Notes: a model not told the origin generated them from the sequence alone. A DNA stretch of 64,000 nucleotides from Channallabes apus (GCA_030522415.1 CM060107.1:2723847-2787846), one strand, 5' to 3'; shown: positions 1 through 12,852, counted from the stretch's first letter. A program made the numbers and translations.

Positions 1-1007
1 ATTATTGCAAAACAAACAACCTTGACCTTATGTTTTATTAATATTAATATTAATATTTAGTTTTTTTTTTTTTAACCACATATTTGCACCAGAATTTATA
101 CTGTTCAAATGGGTACAGAAAATAAAAACAGAATTAAAGTAATGAAATGAAAGGTTTCCACATTTTGCTTCTCACTCATCTTAAAATTATAAAAAAAAAT
201 AATAATTTGACACACAAGTAGAAAGTAAGTATTCAGGTCCATCACTTAGTACTCGGTCAAAGCTCTTCTGGCAGCAGTGACTATGTGATGATGCTACAAG
301 CTTGACACAGCTTTCTTCTGGATTCATTTTCCATTCTTGGCAGAATCATTCAAGCTCCACCAGGTTTCAGGTCTCTCCTGAGATGCTCTATTGGGTTCTG
401 GTCTGGACTCTGTCTGAGGCCCTCCATGACTTTCAAAGAGTCATTCTGAAGCCACTCCTGTGTTGTCACGGCTTTATGCCTTGCTTCATGGTCTTATTGG
501 AATGTTAACCTTCATCTCACCCTGAGATCCTCAGCACTCTAGAAAAGATTTTTACTCATAATACGTCTTTATTTTATACGCATCAATTTTCTGTTAATAC
601 TGACTAATATCCTGCCACAGTTGCAGAGAATTATAACCTACAGCGTGATTTTGCACCACCAAGGATGGTTTCCCTGATTCCAAATAGTTCATTCTTTAAA
701 TTAGATATTTCAGTCTTTATTTATTTATTTATTTATTCATTCATTTTTTTATTATTATAAATGAACAAAAACACTTTAAACCCAAATTTCTTACTTTGTA
801 ATTGTGGAGAATTTCAATTAGAATGAGTAAAGAAAAAATATTTAAATTAATTTTAAGATGAGTGTAAAAATAGTAAAATAACAACGTTATATAGGATTAT
901 AACTTACAAGGGTCTGAAAACGTTGTTAGCACTGTATATTTATGACTGTACAAAAGAGGAAAAGTGAAAAATAGAATGTTTTTTAAAAAATGTTTTTCCC
1001 TCCAAAG
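1..1007. other. AT-rich intron of the plus-strand Ig gene (copy 1)
   Basis: Matches the intron between exons 2 and 3 of the complete gene at 24031-25977. It is AT-rich with A/T homopolymers and a TTTA-rich run near 715-745. The small open frame at 302-508 is conserved in all three copies only because the DNA is duplicated. I see no gene in it. Confidence 0.7.
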
Positions 1008-1231
1008 ATCAAAGGATGATAAATGAAAAGTTACACTCCGGTGAGTACATACTGTATCAATCCACTTTTTTTTTTTTAAATGTGTGCATCACCATTATAT
1101 ATCATACATCACCTTCATATAGATATTTTATTATTAAAATTTTTCTGTCTCCAGGTGAAGCTGGAATAAAGTGTCCTCACTCACTGATCCTCAACATTTC
1201 CCTCATTGTGTGTTTAATCTTCTCACACTGA
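1008..1231 (+). CDS. V-set Ig-like membrane protein, copy 1: last two exons only
   Basis: Exon 3 is 1008-1040 (33 nt, preceded by AG, followed by GTGAGT). Exon 4 is 1155-1231 (77 nt, ending in TGA). Both are bounded by phase-1 introns as in the complete copies. The first exons lie left of the window. Exon 4 encodes a short hydrophobic C-terminus with no tail after it, so the product is probably membrane-anchored, either GPI-linked or by a tailless helix. One residue in exon 3 differs from copies 2 and 3 (a Lys codon where they have Asp). Confidence 0.75.
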
Positions 1232-1461
1232 GAAACCAACAGTCTGATCTTTCTGAGTATAGAGACTCCCAGTGAACCCAGGAACAGCATCCACTATAGA
1301 TCAGGAAAAAGAAATATTATTTCACTCTACAGTATTGTCTACATTAACAATAAACATGATTGTGAGGTGCGTGGGAACATTTCTGGTTGATTCTCACATA
1401 AATGAACAAAGCTGTGATGCTGAAACACCACCGTATGAGAGCATGAGAGACTCTGTCTCAC

Positions 1462-1585
1462 CAAGATGGATTGGCACGCTATCCAGGGTGTATCCTGCCT
1501 TGTGTCCTGATTCTCCTGGGATAGGCTCCGGGTATAAACCCATATGTAGGATAAAGTGGTATACGGACGATGATTGTGTGTGTGA
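1462..1585 (+). repeat. SINE tail fragment (copy 1)
   Basis: Contains a GATTGGCACGCTATCCAGGG-like segment followed by CTGGGATAGGCTCCGGG and a run ending in AGGATAAAGTGGTATA. This is the body/tail of the same fish SINE type found complete at 35421-35790 in inverse orientation. It lies just downstream of the Ig gene stop in all three copies, so it predates the duplication. Confidence 0.65.
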
Positions 1586-1861
1586 GTGAAAGTGTTGGGT
1601 CTCCGCTGTTTTTATTAGGTTTATGATGTTATTATATGTGTTTGAGCATGATCAAAGCATGATGGAAATCTGAGCATTATGAGAAAATCTGTGAAATTCT
1701 GTGGAAGGAAAGTAAACTATTCTAAACACTAAACTGGTATTAATATAATCTACTTTATTATTTATTTATTTGTCTGGCTTTATATTATATTATTTTATTT
1801 TCCTGACTTTTTAATAGATGAACTCCTTAATACTGCATGGTTTTGGTGCATGTGTGCATGT

Positions 1862-1958
1862 GGGGCCAGGGGTAGCTCAGTGGTTAAGGCATTGGACTAC
1901 GGTTCGCAAGATCCCAGGTTCAAACCCCACAACCACCAAGTTACCACTGTTGGGCCCA
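1862..1958 (+). repeat. tRNA-derived SINE head (copy 1)
   Basis: Has a tRNA-like A box (GGTAGCTCAGTGGTTAAGGC) and B box (GGTTCAAACCCC), followed by the CACCAAG..CCACTGTTGGGCCC signature common in otophysan fish SINEs. It is too diverged to be a working tRNA gene. The DNA after it (about 1960-2030) is rearranged between copies. Confidence 0.7.
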
Positions 1959-1959
1959 A

Positions 1960-4388
1960 GGGGGACGGGTTAGAGAAAGGAGGATAGTAGCAGGTGTGGT
2001 GCCCTGTGTTGAGCAGTTGGAAGAGAAATGATTTAAACATGTAAAGATTTATTTAAAACGATTCAATCAACACAACTTATGCATTTATAAATGACCTAAA
2101 CTAATAAAGAAACATTCATTCTGTTCCTCTTTATTCATAAATAACTGAAGATGCGCACATGAATGCTAACATGCAAAGTACATCGTTCTGTTCTGAAACA
2201 AAATCATATTATCCATTAAGGAAATCATTTTGAAATGCAGAATGTAAACTTTACAGCAGGCTGTGCCTTTGTGTCTTTGCTACAAAAAGTCATTGGAATT
2301 ACCAAAATATATTCAGACATTGTCACGTAATATGCCTAATATATATGTAATTGTAAGTCTCCATACACGGCCATGAAATTTACACAATGCCAACAGGCAG
2401 CGAAATTAAAAGAAGTGTAAAATTGAGTAATTTTTATTTTTATTTGATTTACCAAAACACTGGACTGTTGTGCTTATAACAACTGCAAATTGTAGCTCAT
2501 CCAATGAGAGATAGATAAGAATTGTTTTGTTATATTCTATTAGGCCTAAAAAAAAAAAAAAAATTTTTACTAAAAAATTTTTTATTGTGCCCTAACAAAA
2601 GCACTTAAAAAACGTATTTGCCGTTCTATCGTAGGACAACTTCTGGTTCTTTTCTTATTTTATCCATTTACAATCACTGGCGTCTTCACGATAAATACAT
2701 ATTATTTTTCATAATTTAGAAAATTACAAGGAGGTTATAAGATACCTTCAGTTTTTCTTAATGATCCACATTCTTCTTGTCATGTACAGGTATTACACTG
2801 TACCTGATGTGGACAATGTGAGAAAACAGCATTCCTGCCCTTTGGCACAAGTTGCTTTGGTGTCTCTTGTAGAACCTTGATAATGTATGTCACATGACTG
2901 CATGCTACTCCTCTATTTATATGATTACAGTGAAAAAGTTACCTTCATAATTTCATGCAAATGATGCGGATTTGACTTAAATGAAACTGAAGGATGATGT
3001 TGATAGTTGAGACTGCCCTGTGTTTTTAGGTTTGAATATAGCTAAAGTGCCAAGAAAAAGTATTTGCCCCTTCCTGATTTTTTTTTGTTTATTAGACCCA
3101 CTTGGTGATTCAGATAAGATTTTAATATTACACAGAAATAACCTGAGTAAATATAAAATGCAGTTTTTGCATGATGATTTCATTTTTTATGGCCAAATCA
3201 CAAGTATTGGTGATGATTTTTTAAAAATGTTTTATGTTGTTATACATGTAATACAGAAAATGTGTGTGCCAAAGAAACTACCTCTGAAGTTTACGCAACA
3301 TGGAATCTCGCTTCCCTAAAAATTTCAACTTCAGGAGTTTTGGAGAGATGACTTTATATGTGCAAATTAAAAACTTATTTCCTAAATTGGTTTTCAATAA
3401 AATCATAAAAAAGCAAAAAATCTGTAATTTCCGTAACCCCCCACGTTACACGTTTTAGTAATTTTAGTAATTTTGGTAGCCTGTTCAAGCCTGGGAAGGT
3501 TCACCACTGTTCTAAGTTTTACACTTGCCTTCTTAGGAATCTGGTAGCAGCAAATGATAACTTAGTCTTTTGCCCACATCCAGGTAGTGTAGCCACTCTT
3601 CTTTTAACTTTGAACTTGTGCACTAGGCTTGTAGGAACATTTAGTACCTATTGTTATGTGATCTCGTCTCTTAACTTGTTGGACAACTCTCTTGACTTGC
3701 AGTTATGCAGTCAAACATCTCCATCAACAAATCTCAAAATACTCCAGGTATTTAATGTGTTCTAAATCAAGTACACCTGCGGCACCTAATCTGTATCTGA
3801 AACATCACTGTTTTCCAAATTTCTACTCTAATTTTATTCAGGGGTTAAATGATTGAGACTGCAGTAGCCATTTAAAGGGGCCATTTGTTTTATTGATTTA
3901 TTACAAATGGCTGCAATTTTATCGAAAAAATAGAATTTTGAATAGGGTTTGATTAATTTAGAGTGTAGCTGTATGTACAAACCTAAAACATGTCAGTCTC
4001 AACAGTCAACAAGTGCCTTTCAGTTTCATTCAAGTCAAATCCATAACTGGACTTTTCTACAACATTTGCATAATAAGATTGTAAAGGACATGGAAGAATC
4101 ACATCTTGGAATACTTATGGTGATAATACTTAGAGTGAAAATATTTAGAATGCTCTCTCACTCTCTTTGCTCTCTCTATTTGGTTACAGTGTGACACAAA
4201 AAAAACAGCCAATAAGCAAGGAGCATGATTATGTCAATTCTGATCATCTGTTTTCCTTCCAACCTGAAATCTCCATACTTTACCTTCTTTGGGCAAGAGA
4301 GATTAGTTTGTGTATTTATATAAACAACATCTTTAGAATTGTTATTTTTTTAGTTTTAGTGGCCATAAAATCCATGTGTAGATTCATC
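1960..4388. other. Intergenic, AT-rich, no gene seen
   Basis: Holds an interspersed repeat around 3047-3190 that begins with AGAAAAAGTATTTGCCCCTT, a motif I recognise from common fish DNA-transposon relics, and otherwise AT-rich DNA. The small ORFs here are not supported by splice signals or conservation beyond the segmental duplication. Confidence 0.55.
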
Positions 4389-6151
4389 CTACATGCAAAT
4401 GCCATTTGTACAAGCAGGAGAATGTAAAAGGGCTGGATGCAAAGACGTCAGAATAGGGAAAACTATCATCAGTGGGTGAGGGGGGTACAGCCCTGCATCA
4501 TCTGGACAGAGACAGACATTTATTCATTTAATTATTAAGATTAATCTTCTATATACTGTATCAGACAACATGATCTGGTGTGTCCAAATATGACTGATTA
4601 TGAAGTAAGTAAATGAAATAAAGAAAACTCTTAAATCATCTGCTCACCTCTGACATTCATAACGTTTGGTGGTTCTTTAGAGAAGAAAAATAGAAAAAAA
4701 AATTTAACAATATATTCTCACAAACAATAAACAATATATATTTACCTATTTCATTGCATCCTACCTATACAGTATCTACCCGTGATTCCACAGGTGAAAT
4801 ATATCTACTTCATATCTGCATATATTAAGCTCAGAGTTTCTCAAGCCTGGTCCTGGTGACCTGCTGTCATGTAGCTTTTCTCAGCTCCCAGCACCTACAG
4901 TAACTGTAAGTGTCAGCACATTAACAGGCTTTTCTGAGTTAAAGTTGGTGTGATAAAGCAGATAAAAAAAATAACTGTGAGGTGTATACATTGTGTACAT
5001 GGAAACAACAACATGGTGGCATTTCTTCTGAGGTCAATCACAATCACAGTGCTGTGAAATAGAACACATGACAAATATGCAAAAAAAAAAGTCTAATACT
5101 TTTCCACAGCACGCTAGAATAATTTCTTTAGAGTAATGTTTATAGTGGGACCTCTGTTTCATGAACACCCTCAATACAAACAAATCAGTTCACAACCATA
5201 AGATTTCACCTTAAATTTGTACCTGTTTACAAACTCCTCCTCAGAACACTTTTAGTTTTTGTATTTTGTGACGTAAATGAAATAAATCAAAAGTTTAGAA
5301 TAATTCATAGTGATTAGGTACAAATTAATTCTATTTAAATGCATTCCTATGAAAAAAACTGAATTGGTCTACAACCAAATTGGATCATTAACAGAATTTA
5401 GGAATGAATTATGTTTGTGAACTGAGGTTTAAAGTGTGAAATGATTAAATTTTATACAATGATGGTGATTATGAGATCACAGCACCACGTGTGAAGCAAA
5501 CGAACCTTGATCCCTCCCTACATCACAATACAGAGAAAAGAATTCACACTAACATAATATAATAAAAAGTCTAAAGTAGCCCTTACTCTCAGCTTTAACT
5601 GGAAACTGAAAAAAAAAACATTTTAAACTCTGTTTCTGAATCAATACAGTAATCACTATGTTTTGGTCACTTACCCTGAACTGAGAGCGTAACGTTCTGG
5701 ATAAGATGCCAGTTTGTGGTTGCAGACCTCTTGGGTGCGCTTGTTTGTTTTGAGCGTGTCCTGATGTAACTTCTGTACACAGCAGCATCAGTAACACTGA
5801 CATTCTTCAGCACCAGACAACAGCTTCCTTTACGTAACTCGTCCTCAGGGACGTCCACTCGGCCCTCGTATCCTTGACCTGGCAGCGAGGACCCGCCCCA
5901 TCGCATAAAAACATCCTGAGAATCAGTTTCCCAGTAGACATGTGTTTGAGTGGACACCTCACTGGCTTTACATGGAAGGATGGCTGTGTCTCCTACTCGT
6001 GCTGATATGAACTGGGAGTCTGCAGAGGTGGAGTTTGTGGAGAACACATTAGGCTTTAGACATGTGTTTTAATCAATGATGTGGTTCTAGAGACCGGTTA
6101 CTCACCCACACCAATGATGAACCACAAGATGAAGATGAGCTTGTTATGAAC
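4389..6151 (-). CDS. V-set Ig-like membrane protein on the minus strand (copy 1)
   Basis: Proposed exons, reading leftwards: leader 6151-6106 (46 nt, hydrophobic, core IFILWFIIGV), V exon 6019-5675 (345 nt), optional 12-nt microexon 5598-5587, 27-nt exon 4674-4648, and last exon 4501-4389 ending in TAG. All introns after the leader are phase 1 with GT-AG ends, the same plan as the plus-strand Ig gene. The V domain has GDTAILPCK (strand B Cys), a Trp in VYWET, GRVDVPEDEL, a second Cys pair in GSCCLVL, and DAAVYRS where a canonical V domain has YxC. The last exon is only moderately hydrophobic. No ATG is visible at the leader exon: a GTT stands where a start would suit, so the start lies in an unseen upstream exon or has been lost. 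Probably a cell-surface receptor or ligand of innate immunity; no named orthologue is claimed. Confidence 0.65.
5145..5434. mobile_element. MITE-like DNA element with GGACCTC..GAAC ends
   Basis: The left end reads GGGACCTCTGTTTCATGAAC and the right end, read in reverse, gives AAACCTCAGTTCACAAAC, an imperfect terminal inverted repeat. The inside repeats 'GTTcACaAAC'-like motifs, as in pogo/Tigger-type fish MITEs. It lies in the ~911-bp segment that copy 2 lacks. Confidence 0.45.
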
Positions 6152-6429
6152 CTATAGATGGATCAGGATTAATTGGTTAGTATTATTATTGTAGTATGAT
6201 TATACACATAGTGTAACAAACAGCAAATAAATATGAAGAACAAATAAATTCAAAAACTAAATCCATACGGCCAACCAAGTTCACTAGGATGAGTAGTAAC
6301 CCCATGGTAATTACTGATCCAATATAGTTAAAAGTCACAATCCGGTGAAAAAAAAAGAAATCAACAAGAAGAATGGAGTGTGTGTGTGTGCATGTGTGTG
6401 TGTCAGTTATCATTATTCTAGTATAAATG

Positions 6430-6600
6430 AAGTGGTTAGCACTGTTGCCTCGCACCTGTAGAGTTGGAGGTGCAAATCTCTCTGTTGCCGAGTGGGTGGA
6501 GTTTGCACATTCTCCCTGTGGTTGGTCGGTTTCCTCCAGCTCCTTCGGTTTCTTCCCAAAGTCCATAATAGTCCCATATAGGTTGATTGGCACCTATTGG
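6430..6600 (+). repeat. Diverged tRNA-derived SINE (copy 1)
   Basis: GTGGTTAGCACTGTTGCCTC followed by GTGGAGTTTGCACATTCTCC and GGTTTCCTCCAGCTCC. It is the same family as the younger SINE at 35421-35790 but on the opposite strand and much more diverged. The homologous copy is at 30524-30694. Confidence 0.7.
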
Positions 6601-6619
6601 AGTATCAAATAGATCAAGT

Positions 6620-8037
6620 CAAGGCATGAAGAATGATAATGTAACACTACAAGGTATCCAGCTGTGGCTTCTTATATAGAACATAAAACACAGAGCTACT
6701 GATCTCTGACACTCATCCTGAAGTACCCAAACATATTCATACACTCCCTAACTATCTGTCTGACATGGTTTAACACTTAAAAAAAAAATAAAGAACGCAT
6801 ATATCTTCAAACATAAAATATTCAAAAATACCAACATTTTCTACACATATGATGATTTTTTTTCTTGAGATACTGTTACTGAATCTGATATGCAGTAGTA
6901 ACCAGACATGGTTCTTCCTTTGATTAATAGTTAAGTCAAATTTGTAAATCGATCCAATTCATTGATTTTTAACCATGCCCAGGAATGATTGCTCGACCCC
7001 TCCCTGCCCCCTGCTGGCCAGCATTTACATTATTATTTTTCTCCATGCTCAGGTGCGTATTTCTCCTCTGATACACCTAGTATCCACCTAGTTGATATGT
7101 GAGCCGCCATTAAACACAAAGAGAAGAAGATAATGAGGATGTCAACCTTGGCACTATGCCTAATATTATTGGTATTTCGTAACAACTGTCAAGAGCATGC
7201 TCTTGTGTGCCATTCTAATGCACCAGCTTTGGCTGTGGACAAAGGATAGATTGGCATGTCTTATACACACACAGAGATTTCAAAGGACTGATGGTGTTGC
7301 GTTCAACACAGCGATCTACTTCCATGTTCAAGTACGATTGGATTTAATATCTGGTATGTTCTGTGCCCGAGTGTGCTGACTGTGATCAAGATGACCTTTT
7401 TCAGCAGACTCAGGCACGGATCCCCAGCGCAGAACGATTGTGTCCTCACTGATCAAAATGAACCGGACTTTGGGGACAAGTGTACTCGTAAAAAATCCCA
7501 GGTCCCCCAGCTTCACCAGCAACATCATTTACCCTCTCATATTTTTCAACCATTCAACATGCAGCATCATAAGCAGTTTACTAATCAGCGTCCTGATCAT
7601 CTGTCATCATCTGCATCTGTTTCTAACTGGTTCATGCCTCAAGTTAGATGGTTTTAAGGAATGATTTACAGGTCACTGTGTGGCTTAACACTAGAACGCT
7701 GAGCACCAGTCATTTGACCGCAATGGGGAAAAAAAAAGAAACTTCACACTTGATCAAATTCCAGGACCCTCCTTTCATGACTTTTCCTAGATCTGTGAGC
7801 TTAATCACCCTGCATTCTTAAATTTTCAAAATTGCACCAGTAAAAGTCAGTATAAAGCTATTTTGCTCTTATTTATGTGAAATTGCTGACAACTGCGCGG
7901 TGGCGTTTCCTGCCTTTTCCAACCTGTGATTCTCATTTTTCTCAGCAGATGACGCAAGGGATCGCGCATACTGTCTATGCGTCATTCAGTGCGGATATGT
8001 AACTATCTCTTGTAACTATGGTTTCATTCCATATATG

Positions 8038-8091
<54 letters not shown>

Positions 8092-9689
8092 TTCCGTGAA
8101 ATAACGACATAACGCCATTCATTCCCGCATTGATAATCAGCAATATTTTATAAGGAGATTTAGGGATTTAGCTCTACTTAATTTTATAACGTTTTAAGAA
8201 AATTAATTAGTTTGTTCATTCTATTTGAAGCTTCTGAACTTCTCGGATGTTTTTTTAGTGTGACAGTGCTTTAGATTAGTTCTGAACTCGCTTCCGTGAA
8301 ATTATCACTAAAACAATTTAATGACCCTCCTGAGGATATAAAGCTTTATTATTGTGTTTGAATAATCAGATCTACCACAGCTGAACAACTTCACTTTTCC
8401 GTTATGGTAACATCAGCACCTTGGATACCTGTCGCTGCTGCTGTGGAAATATTACGCTACTGATATAAAATATAGAATATTTATTGAAACAAAAACTAAT
8501 ACAATTATAAAATATATAACGTATTTAAACGTTTATAACTTATCGAAAATGATTCGATTAATTTACAAGATGTATGCTATATAATACTAAGGGTCTCTGG
8601 AGCACTGGTGGCTCAGTGGTAGACAAAAACATTCCCCTGAAACTGCTAAGGTACAGGGACTGAATTAGTGTTGCACAGGACAGCAGTACTTGAAATCAGT
8701 ACCATACCCACATGTTGCAATTTGCTGTCCTCGACACAGAACCAAGTAAACTAAATATATTTTTACTTTCACTCTTGTTAAGTCCTGGTGAATCTAATCT
8801 CTTAAATGGAGATCACAGTTGATGAGGTAAGATCGGGAGCGTCTGTAAACTGCCTGTGCTGGGGAACTGTGTAAGAGTCTACAAATATTACAACTGTCTC
8901 ATTCACAGGACATCTGTACTGTACTATTCACTTTTTATCACATGTGTATTTTATTGAATATTAGTCATACAATCCTGCTAAACTACAGCAAGCTCCAACA
9001 AATAGAAATATAAAAAACATATGATTTATACTATAATACACTGTTGTTCCTACCATACAGTAAAGAGCAAGAGCAAGTTTCTGTAGAAATGCAGCACTTA
9101 ACTACATGTCTATGCTCTTCATGGGTGTGTTTGCACTTTTTTGTTCTTGTGTACTGTTATCCAGTCTGCACAAGTCTGTACATGCATGTGTAATGTTTCT
9201 AGCTTAGTGGAACACCAGAGGAACAAGTGTTTTCCTCATGGAAATGCTGATTAAGTATTAATACTTAATACTTTAAAAATACATTTTTATTTAGAAAAAA
9301 TATATATAATAATAAACCACTCGTCTCAGTCACGTGATCTGGTACATCAAAGAAAATTAATGGTTACAAGTTAACAAAATGACTAACCAATGACTTTGGA
9401 GAGCGTTTTTGGAAAGGGCAACATGCCCAATGAGGAGACAGGGAGAGAAGAGCCTGGGACTTCCATGAAAAAGAAAGCTCAGGAGCTTCATATCAGGAGT
9501 CCTACTTAAAATATGGATTTATTGCTACAGGTGATTCTCACGCCCCAGGCCCGCTCTGCATAGTACTGTACTGTATGTGGCCACAGGCTAGCAAATAAAG
9601 CTATGAAGCCATCAATATGTTCACATTATATAACAGTATAGATTTACTGTCCTCTCAAAATATCTCAACATACAGCCATTATTCTCAAA
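6620..9689. other. Intergenic, no gene seen
   Basis: Holds a (TA)n microsatellite at about 8041-8089, a palindromic segment near 7690-7730 after TTAACACTAGAACGC, and otherwise unrecognised AT-rich DNA. Short ORFs at 7197-7664 are conserved only as part of the duplication and overlap each other in several frames. The region corresponds to about 30720-33784 in copy 2. Confidence 0.5.
8041..8089. repeat. (TA)n microsatellite, copy 1
   Basis: Pure TA run. The homologous run in copy 2 (about 32132-32190) is longer, showing length change after duplication. Confidence 0.95.
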
Positions 9690-9898
9690 ATAATAACTGG
9701 AAACAAAAGTAAGTACACCCTAAGTGATAACAGCTGTACATCGTTAACCATGCAAAGTCACATGGCCTGTTCATCATGATCATGTGTTTGTCAGTGGCCG
9801 TGTATGTCTCCAGACCTGAAACCTACTGAGCACGTGTGGGGCGTCCTCAAGCGGAAGGTGGCAAAAGTGACGTGTGTCTAACATCCAGCAGCTCTGTA
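9690..9898 (+). pseudogene. Tc1/mariner transposase C-terminal fragment (copy 1)
   Basis: Around 9796-9860 one frame reads SPDLKPTEHVWGVLKRKV, matching the SPDLNPIEHLW block near the last catalytic acidic residue of Tc1-like transposases. Sequence before it is a decayed transposase frame, and a (CA)n run follows. One extra base compared with copy 2 (GTGACG versus GTGCCG region) shifts the frame near 9865. No terminal repeats are visible. Confidence 0.65.
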
Positions 9899-9975
9899 TA
9901 TACACACACACACATACATGCACACATACTGTACACTGCACATCTCGTTTTCAACCTTAACAAAGTTCTTCTACA

Positions 9976-10367
9976 CCACTCCTCTAATATGCTCCCTTCA
10001 CTGGCTTCCTGTAGCATAAAATTCAAAAGATTATAGATATTGCATAGATTATAAGCCAAGCAACAGCACAGGTGCAGAACTATTCAAATCTCTGAAATAT
10101 AACACATCAGGAAAACTGACTCGGTCGCTTTTTGGCAGCATATGCACAGACGGAGCTGCTGCCATGATTGCATGGATTTCTGGTTTAACTGCTCAGGCGG
10201 TTGCATCATTGACAGGAAAATGCTGGTACTACTGTGTACATGTCTATGCATGTACTGTATGTGTATTTTCCCACGCTCACTGCAAGATCAAAGGAACAAT
10301 CCCTCTCTCCCCCGACTAGTGCAAAAAGTATCAGATGATTCCAAATTATAGTGCACATGCACAAAGC
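9976..10367 (+). repeat. Segment present only in copy 1, with a possible LINE remnant
   Basis: About 390 bp that copy 2 lacks. It starts with CTTCACTGGCTTCCTGTAGC followed by AAAATTCAAAAG, which resembles the 'LHWLPV..RI.FK' end of LINE reverse transcriptases. The copy 2 junction at about 34075 shares a CCA with both ends, fitting a deletion there. Confidence 0.4.
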
Positions 10368-10938
10368 CATGTACATAACCTAAGACATAACCTAATGTAT
10401 TCCTAATAATGTGTTCATAACCTAATGCAACAGTTTGGGATCACGCGCAAATGTCTTTTAATTAGTGATTTTTTTTTCTACATTCTACAACAATCTTAGG
10501 GATTTCAAATCTAAAATAACATGCACGGAATTAGGAAATTATGTAGCAAATTGTTAGAGTATTTTAAGACACAGAGGTTAACCTTTTTCAAACAGTTACA
10601 TTTTACAAGAACAGTATTTGTCAAGTGTATTCGCAAAACCCATCAAGCACCATGAAGAAAGTTTATTTAGACTTTTAACTTTTAACTGAGCAATTAACAA
10701 ACAGCATCACAGATTAGAGGCGTAATGAAGGATTTACAGAGCAGAAGAAGCAGATACAGTATACATCTCAATATCAACTGTTCAAATGAGATTAACATGA
10801 ATTTTGGATAAACGCCTGTTCTACAGTGTGGAAAGAGATAAACATCAGTAAAGAATAATGCATAGATTATAAATAGAGTTTTTTTTACCGGCTGGATGTG
10901 AACTCCTCTCACACTCTTTTTGTTTCTGTCCGTCTCTG

Positions 10939-10977
<39 letters not shown>

Positions 10978-11539
10978 ACGCATGTGCTCGCATGTGTCTC
11001 TTCTCATCTTGGCAGCTTCAGTAGAGCAATGATACGTCTATAGAATCGACTCAGCTGATTCAGTTATCAAATCGTTTTTTTTTGTATATATAATTTTTAA
11101 ATTATTGTTCAGCCAGTAACATGGAAAGTATTTGAATGATTTGAGTAAACTGGTTCACGATAAAAGAAATAATTATCAATCCATTTGTTGCTTACTATGT
11201 CACTTATATAAAAAGAGGGTTCTTAATATTTAATGAATGTGTACTATGAATGTGAACATGGCTTCTGGACACTTGCAATCAAAATGATTTAACCCCCATT
11301 GAAAATGTTTGTTTTGGGGCCAAAATTACTAGCGTGAAGTTTTTTTTTTGTAATAAATCAGTGAAACTGGAGCAATTTAAAAAGCTCAACACAATTAATA
11401 CAATAAGTGGTTGCTTCAAATTCAACACAAAATACTACTTTTAATGACTTCTACAGTTTTACAATTATTCAACCCTTAGATGAGAAACACCTTCAGGACT
11501 TAGCAGAGCCTCCACTGTATGTTATGTAAGATAGTATAC
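10368..11539. other. Intergenic, no gene seen
   Basis: AT-rich DNA with a (GT)n microsatellite at about 10940-10977. The counterpart is about 34074-35233 in copy 2. Nothing else recognised. Confidence 0.5.
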
Positions 11540-11544
11540 AGTAG

Positions 11545-12852
11545 TGTAAGGGTCTGCCCCTAGGGGGCACTGTGTCCGTGTGTTGCGTTTTGTAGTTTTG
11601 TTTAAAGACCCAGTTTCCCAGGAGGCACCTCGGTCAGGTGACGAAGCTTCACCTGTGCCGAGGTGGATCATTAGTAAACCTATAAGAAGCGATCAGCTCG
11701 GGGAAACTGGGTCGAGCATTAAGATTGTCTTGTGGGCTTTGTTTTGTGTAATTTGTGTGTTTGTTTGTGCTGGCTCTGTGAGTTTAGTTTATGTGAGTCT
11801 GTAGGTTAGGATGTGATTATTAACTGGTTTTGTTTCTATGTCTTTATAGTCTTGAAGGTGTGTATTTCAGTGCTGGACCGAAGTGAGCTCCACGAGTACA
11901 GGAGTGAGTGTGTAGCTCGTAAGAGCAAGTATGTGTGTGAGTAAGCTCATTAGAGCACAGGAGTGAGCGAGTAGCTCATAAGAGCAAGTGTGTGCGGGAG
12001 TAAGCTCATAAGAGCACGGGATGTGCGGGAGTGAGCTCATAAGAGCACAGGAGTGAGTGTGTCGCTCAAAAGAGCACGCGAGTGAGTGTGTCGCTCCTAG
12101 GAGCACGCGAGTGAGTGTGTCGCTCCTAGGAGCACGCGAGTGAGTGTGTCGCTCCTAAGAGCACGGGAGTGAGTGTGTCGCTCCTAAGAGCACGGGAGTG
12201 AGTGTGTCGCTCCTAAGAGCACGGGAGTGAGTGTGTCGCTCCTAAGAGCACGGGAGTGAGGCTCTGAAGAGTGACTGTGTGAGTGGGAAGCTCCCAAGAG
12301 CAAGTGTGGGAATGTGAGTCCGCTCAGAGAAAGGCGGGTGAGTGTGTTGCGCTCGTGGAGGTACCAGGTCTAAGGAGCTTCGGTCCCATGTTTAGGTAAG
12401 GTATCAACGTCTGTCTTACAACACTGAACCTTGGTTTATGGCAATATAACTTGCCTGTCTTGTGTATATACTGTTATGTTAGGCATTAGAACCTACTCGC
12501 TTGTTTACCTGTCTGTTATTTGAGGCATTAGAGCCTACATGTCTGGTCAGTATGTATGGTTATGTTTCAGATATCAGGGCCTGCTTATTCCATGAGGTAG
12601 AGTCTGTGTTCTCAAACAGAGCCACAACTATGGGTCTGAGTTCCCGAGACGTTCCTGTGTACCTTTTGTGTCTGTAGTTTTGTGTAGTAATCCTGTGTGA
12701 ACTGTGTCCAGAGCCAGTCTGCTGTTTGGTTATGTTTTGTGGTGTCTTGTCTGTTAAATAAAAGACTCTGTTTCGCAACCAGCCCTCTGCATCTATGCCT
12801 GCCTTCGTAAGCCCACGGCTATACCACCTGCCATAACACCACATACATGACA
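11545..12852 (+). repeat. 5' LTR of element A
   Basis: 1308 bp, TG...CA ended. It carries an inverted repeat at 11628-11663 (CCTCGGTCAGGTGACG / CACCTGTGCCGAGG), then a minisatellite at about 11885-12290 with units of about 29 bp containing GTGTGTCGCTCCTAAGAGCA, and an AATAAAAGAC polyadenylation-type signal near 12758. Confidence 0.85.

Noticed and set aside
302..508. 68-codon ORF present three times (also 25032, 48868)
   Set aside because: It lies in the Ig gene intron, and its identity simply tracks the duplication.
1868..1940. tRNA gene
   Set aside because: Only the A and B boxes fit; the cloverleaf is not intact and the sequence continues into a SINE body.
7197..7664. Possible small Cys-containing gene (overlapping ORFs on both strands)
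   Set aside because: Reading frames break between copies 1 and 2 (for example GGACTTTGGGGACA versus GACTTTGGGGTCA) and no splice signals extend them.
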